From: an uncultured Paracoccaceae bacterium
GTDB taxonomy: Bacteria; Pseudomonadota; Alphaproteobacteria; Rhodobacterales; Rhodobacteraceae
DNA: 7,136 nucleotides
Assembly: GCA_913054485.1 (NCBI GenBank)
Contig: CAJXHQ010000157.1
Span: 1 to 7,136, forward strand
Direction: 5' to 3'
Each line of letters opens with the position of its first letter. Position 1 is the first letter of the stretch. Below the pieces are notes generated by a model. It searched no databases. It had not been told where the DNA came from and saw only the letters and a list, made by a program, of their open reading frames with translations. Both the position numbers and the translations under genes were made by a program. Shown one piece after another: positions 6,904 to 7,136 of this stretch.

Positions 6904-7136
6904 TCAGTTGGCAGCGGCAGCCGCTTCAGCAACCCAGCCGTCAAAGGCGGCCTGATTGGCGGCAACCCAGTCTTCGGCGTGGCGGCGGAAGTCTTCCAGC
7001 TTGTTCTCACCGTCGCGCAGTTTCACCTGTGCGGCGTTGACCGCGCCGATCGGGATATCCAGCAGCTCAAAGAACTTGGCGGCGGCCGGGTTGTCTTCCA
7101 GAAAGCCATTGTTGGCGACGATATAGACGTCGTTCA
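6904..7136 (-). CDS. choX: Choline-binding periplasmic protein, C-terminal fragment (5' part outside window)
   Basis: The last 76 or so codons of a substrate-binding protein of the OpuAC/ProX class, running out of the window at its 5' side. The visible part reads NDVYIVANNGFLEDNPAAAK, FFELLDIPIGAVNAAQ, DGENKLEDFRRHAEDW and FDGWVAEAA before a TGA stop at 6906-6904. FLEDNPAA.KFFE, the GE pair, and a final HA..W....N...FDGWV are typical of the C-terminal lobe of quaternary-amine binding proteins such as ChoX. The protein acts in the periplasm and delivers choline to ChoW/ChoV. The ligand-binding aromatic cage lies in the part not shown, so choline as ligand is inferred from the family, the gene order and betC. 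First gene of the visible operon, separated from choV by a hairpin terminator. Confidence 0.85.
   Translation of the reverse strand, partial: NDVYIVANNGFLEDNPAAAKFFELLDIPIGAVNAAQVKLRDGENKLEDFRRHAEDWVAANQAAFDGWVAEAAAAAN

Overview
The window is GC-rich (roughly 60% or more) with tightly packed operons. Its gene content is typical of an alphaproteobacterium, most likely of the Rhodobacterales/Roseobacter group: an AapM/BztC-type amino-acid permease, a ChoXWV-type choline transporter and a choline sulfatase. The taxon is inferred from gene content and protein style, not from a marker gene.

Left part (1-2757, + strand): the 3' part of an amino-acid transport operon. A general L-amino-acid ABC permease (possibly cut at its 5' end by the window edge) is followed 11 bases later by its ATPase and then, 4 bases later, by a fold-type IV PLP aminotransferase. 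The layout suggests that an imported amino acid is transaminated. The aminotransferase has Thr where the family normally has the Glu that contacts the PLP pyridine nitrogen.

Middle (2758-3386): a spacer of about 630 bases between the two convergent operons, without an intact gene. Its right half holds a decayed, frameshifted C-terminus of a GMC (choline-dehydrogenase-like) oxidoreductase on the + strand. The left half shows nothing clear.

Right part (3387-7136, - strand): a choline / choline-O-sulfate operon read right to left: choX (3' end only), choV, choW, betC. ChoX, ChoV and ChoW form an ABC importer for choline-type quaternary amines. BetC is a cytoplasmic sulfatase that hydrolyses choline-O-sulfate to choline and sulfate. 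A strong hairpin followed by five T lies between choX and choV and probably sets a high binding-protein to transporter ratio. The last three genes are separated by only 4 bases each.

I do not see a wholly novel system. The most useful leads are the altered PLP site of the aminotransferase, the GMC oxidoreductase relic beside betC, the choX-choV attenuator-like hairpin, and the physical linkage of a choline importer to choline sulfatase.
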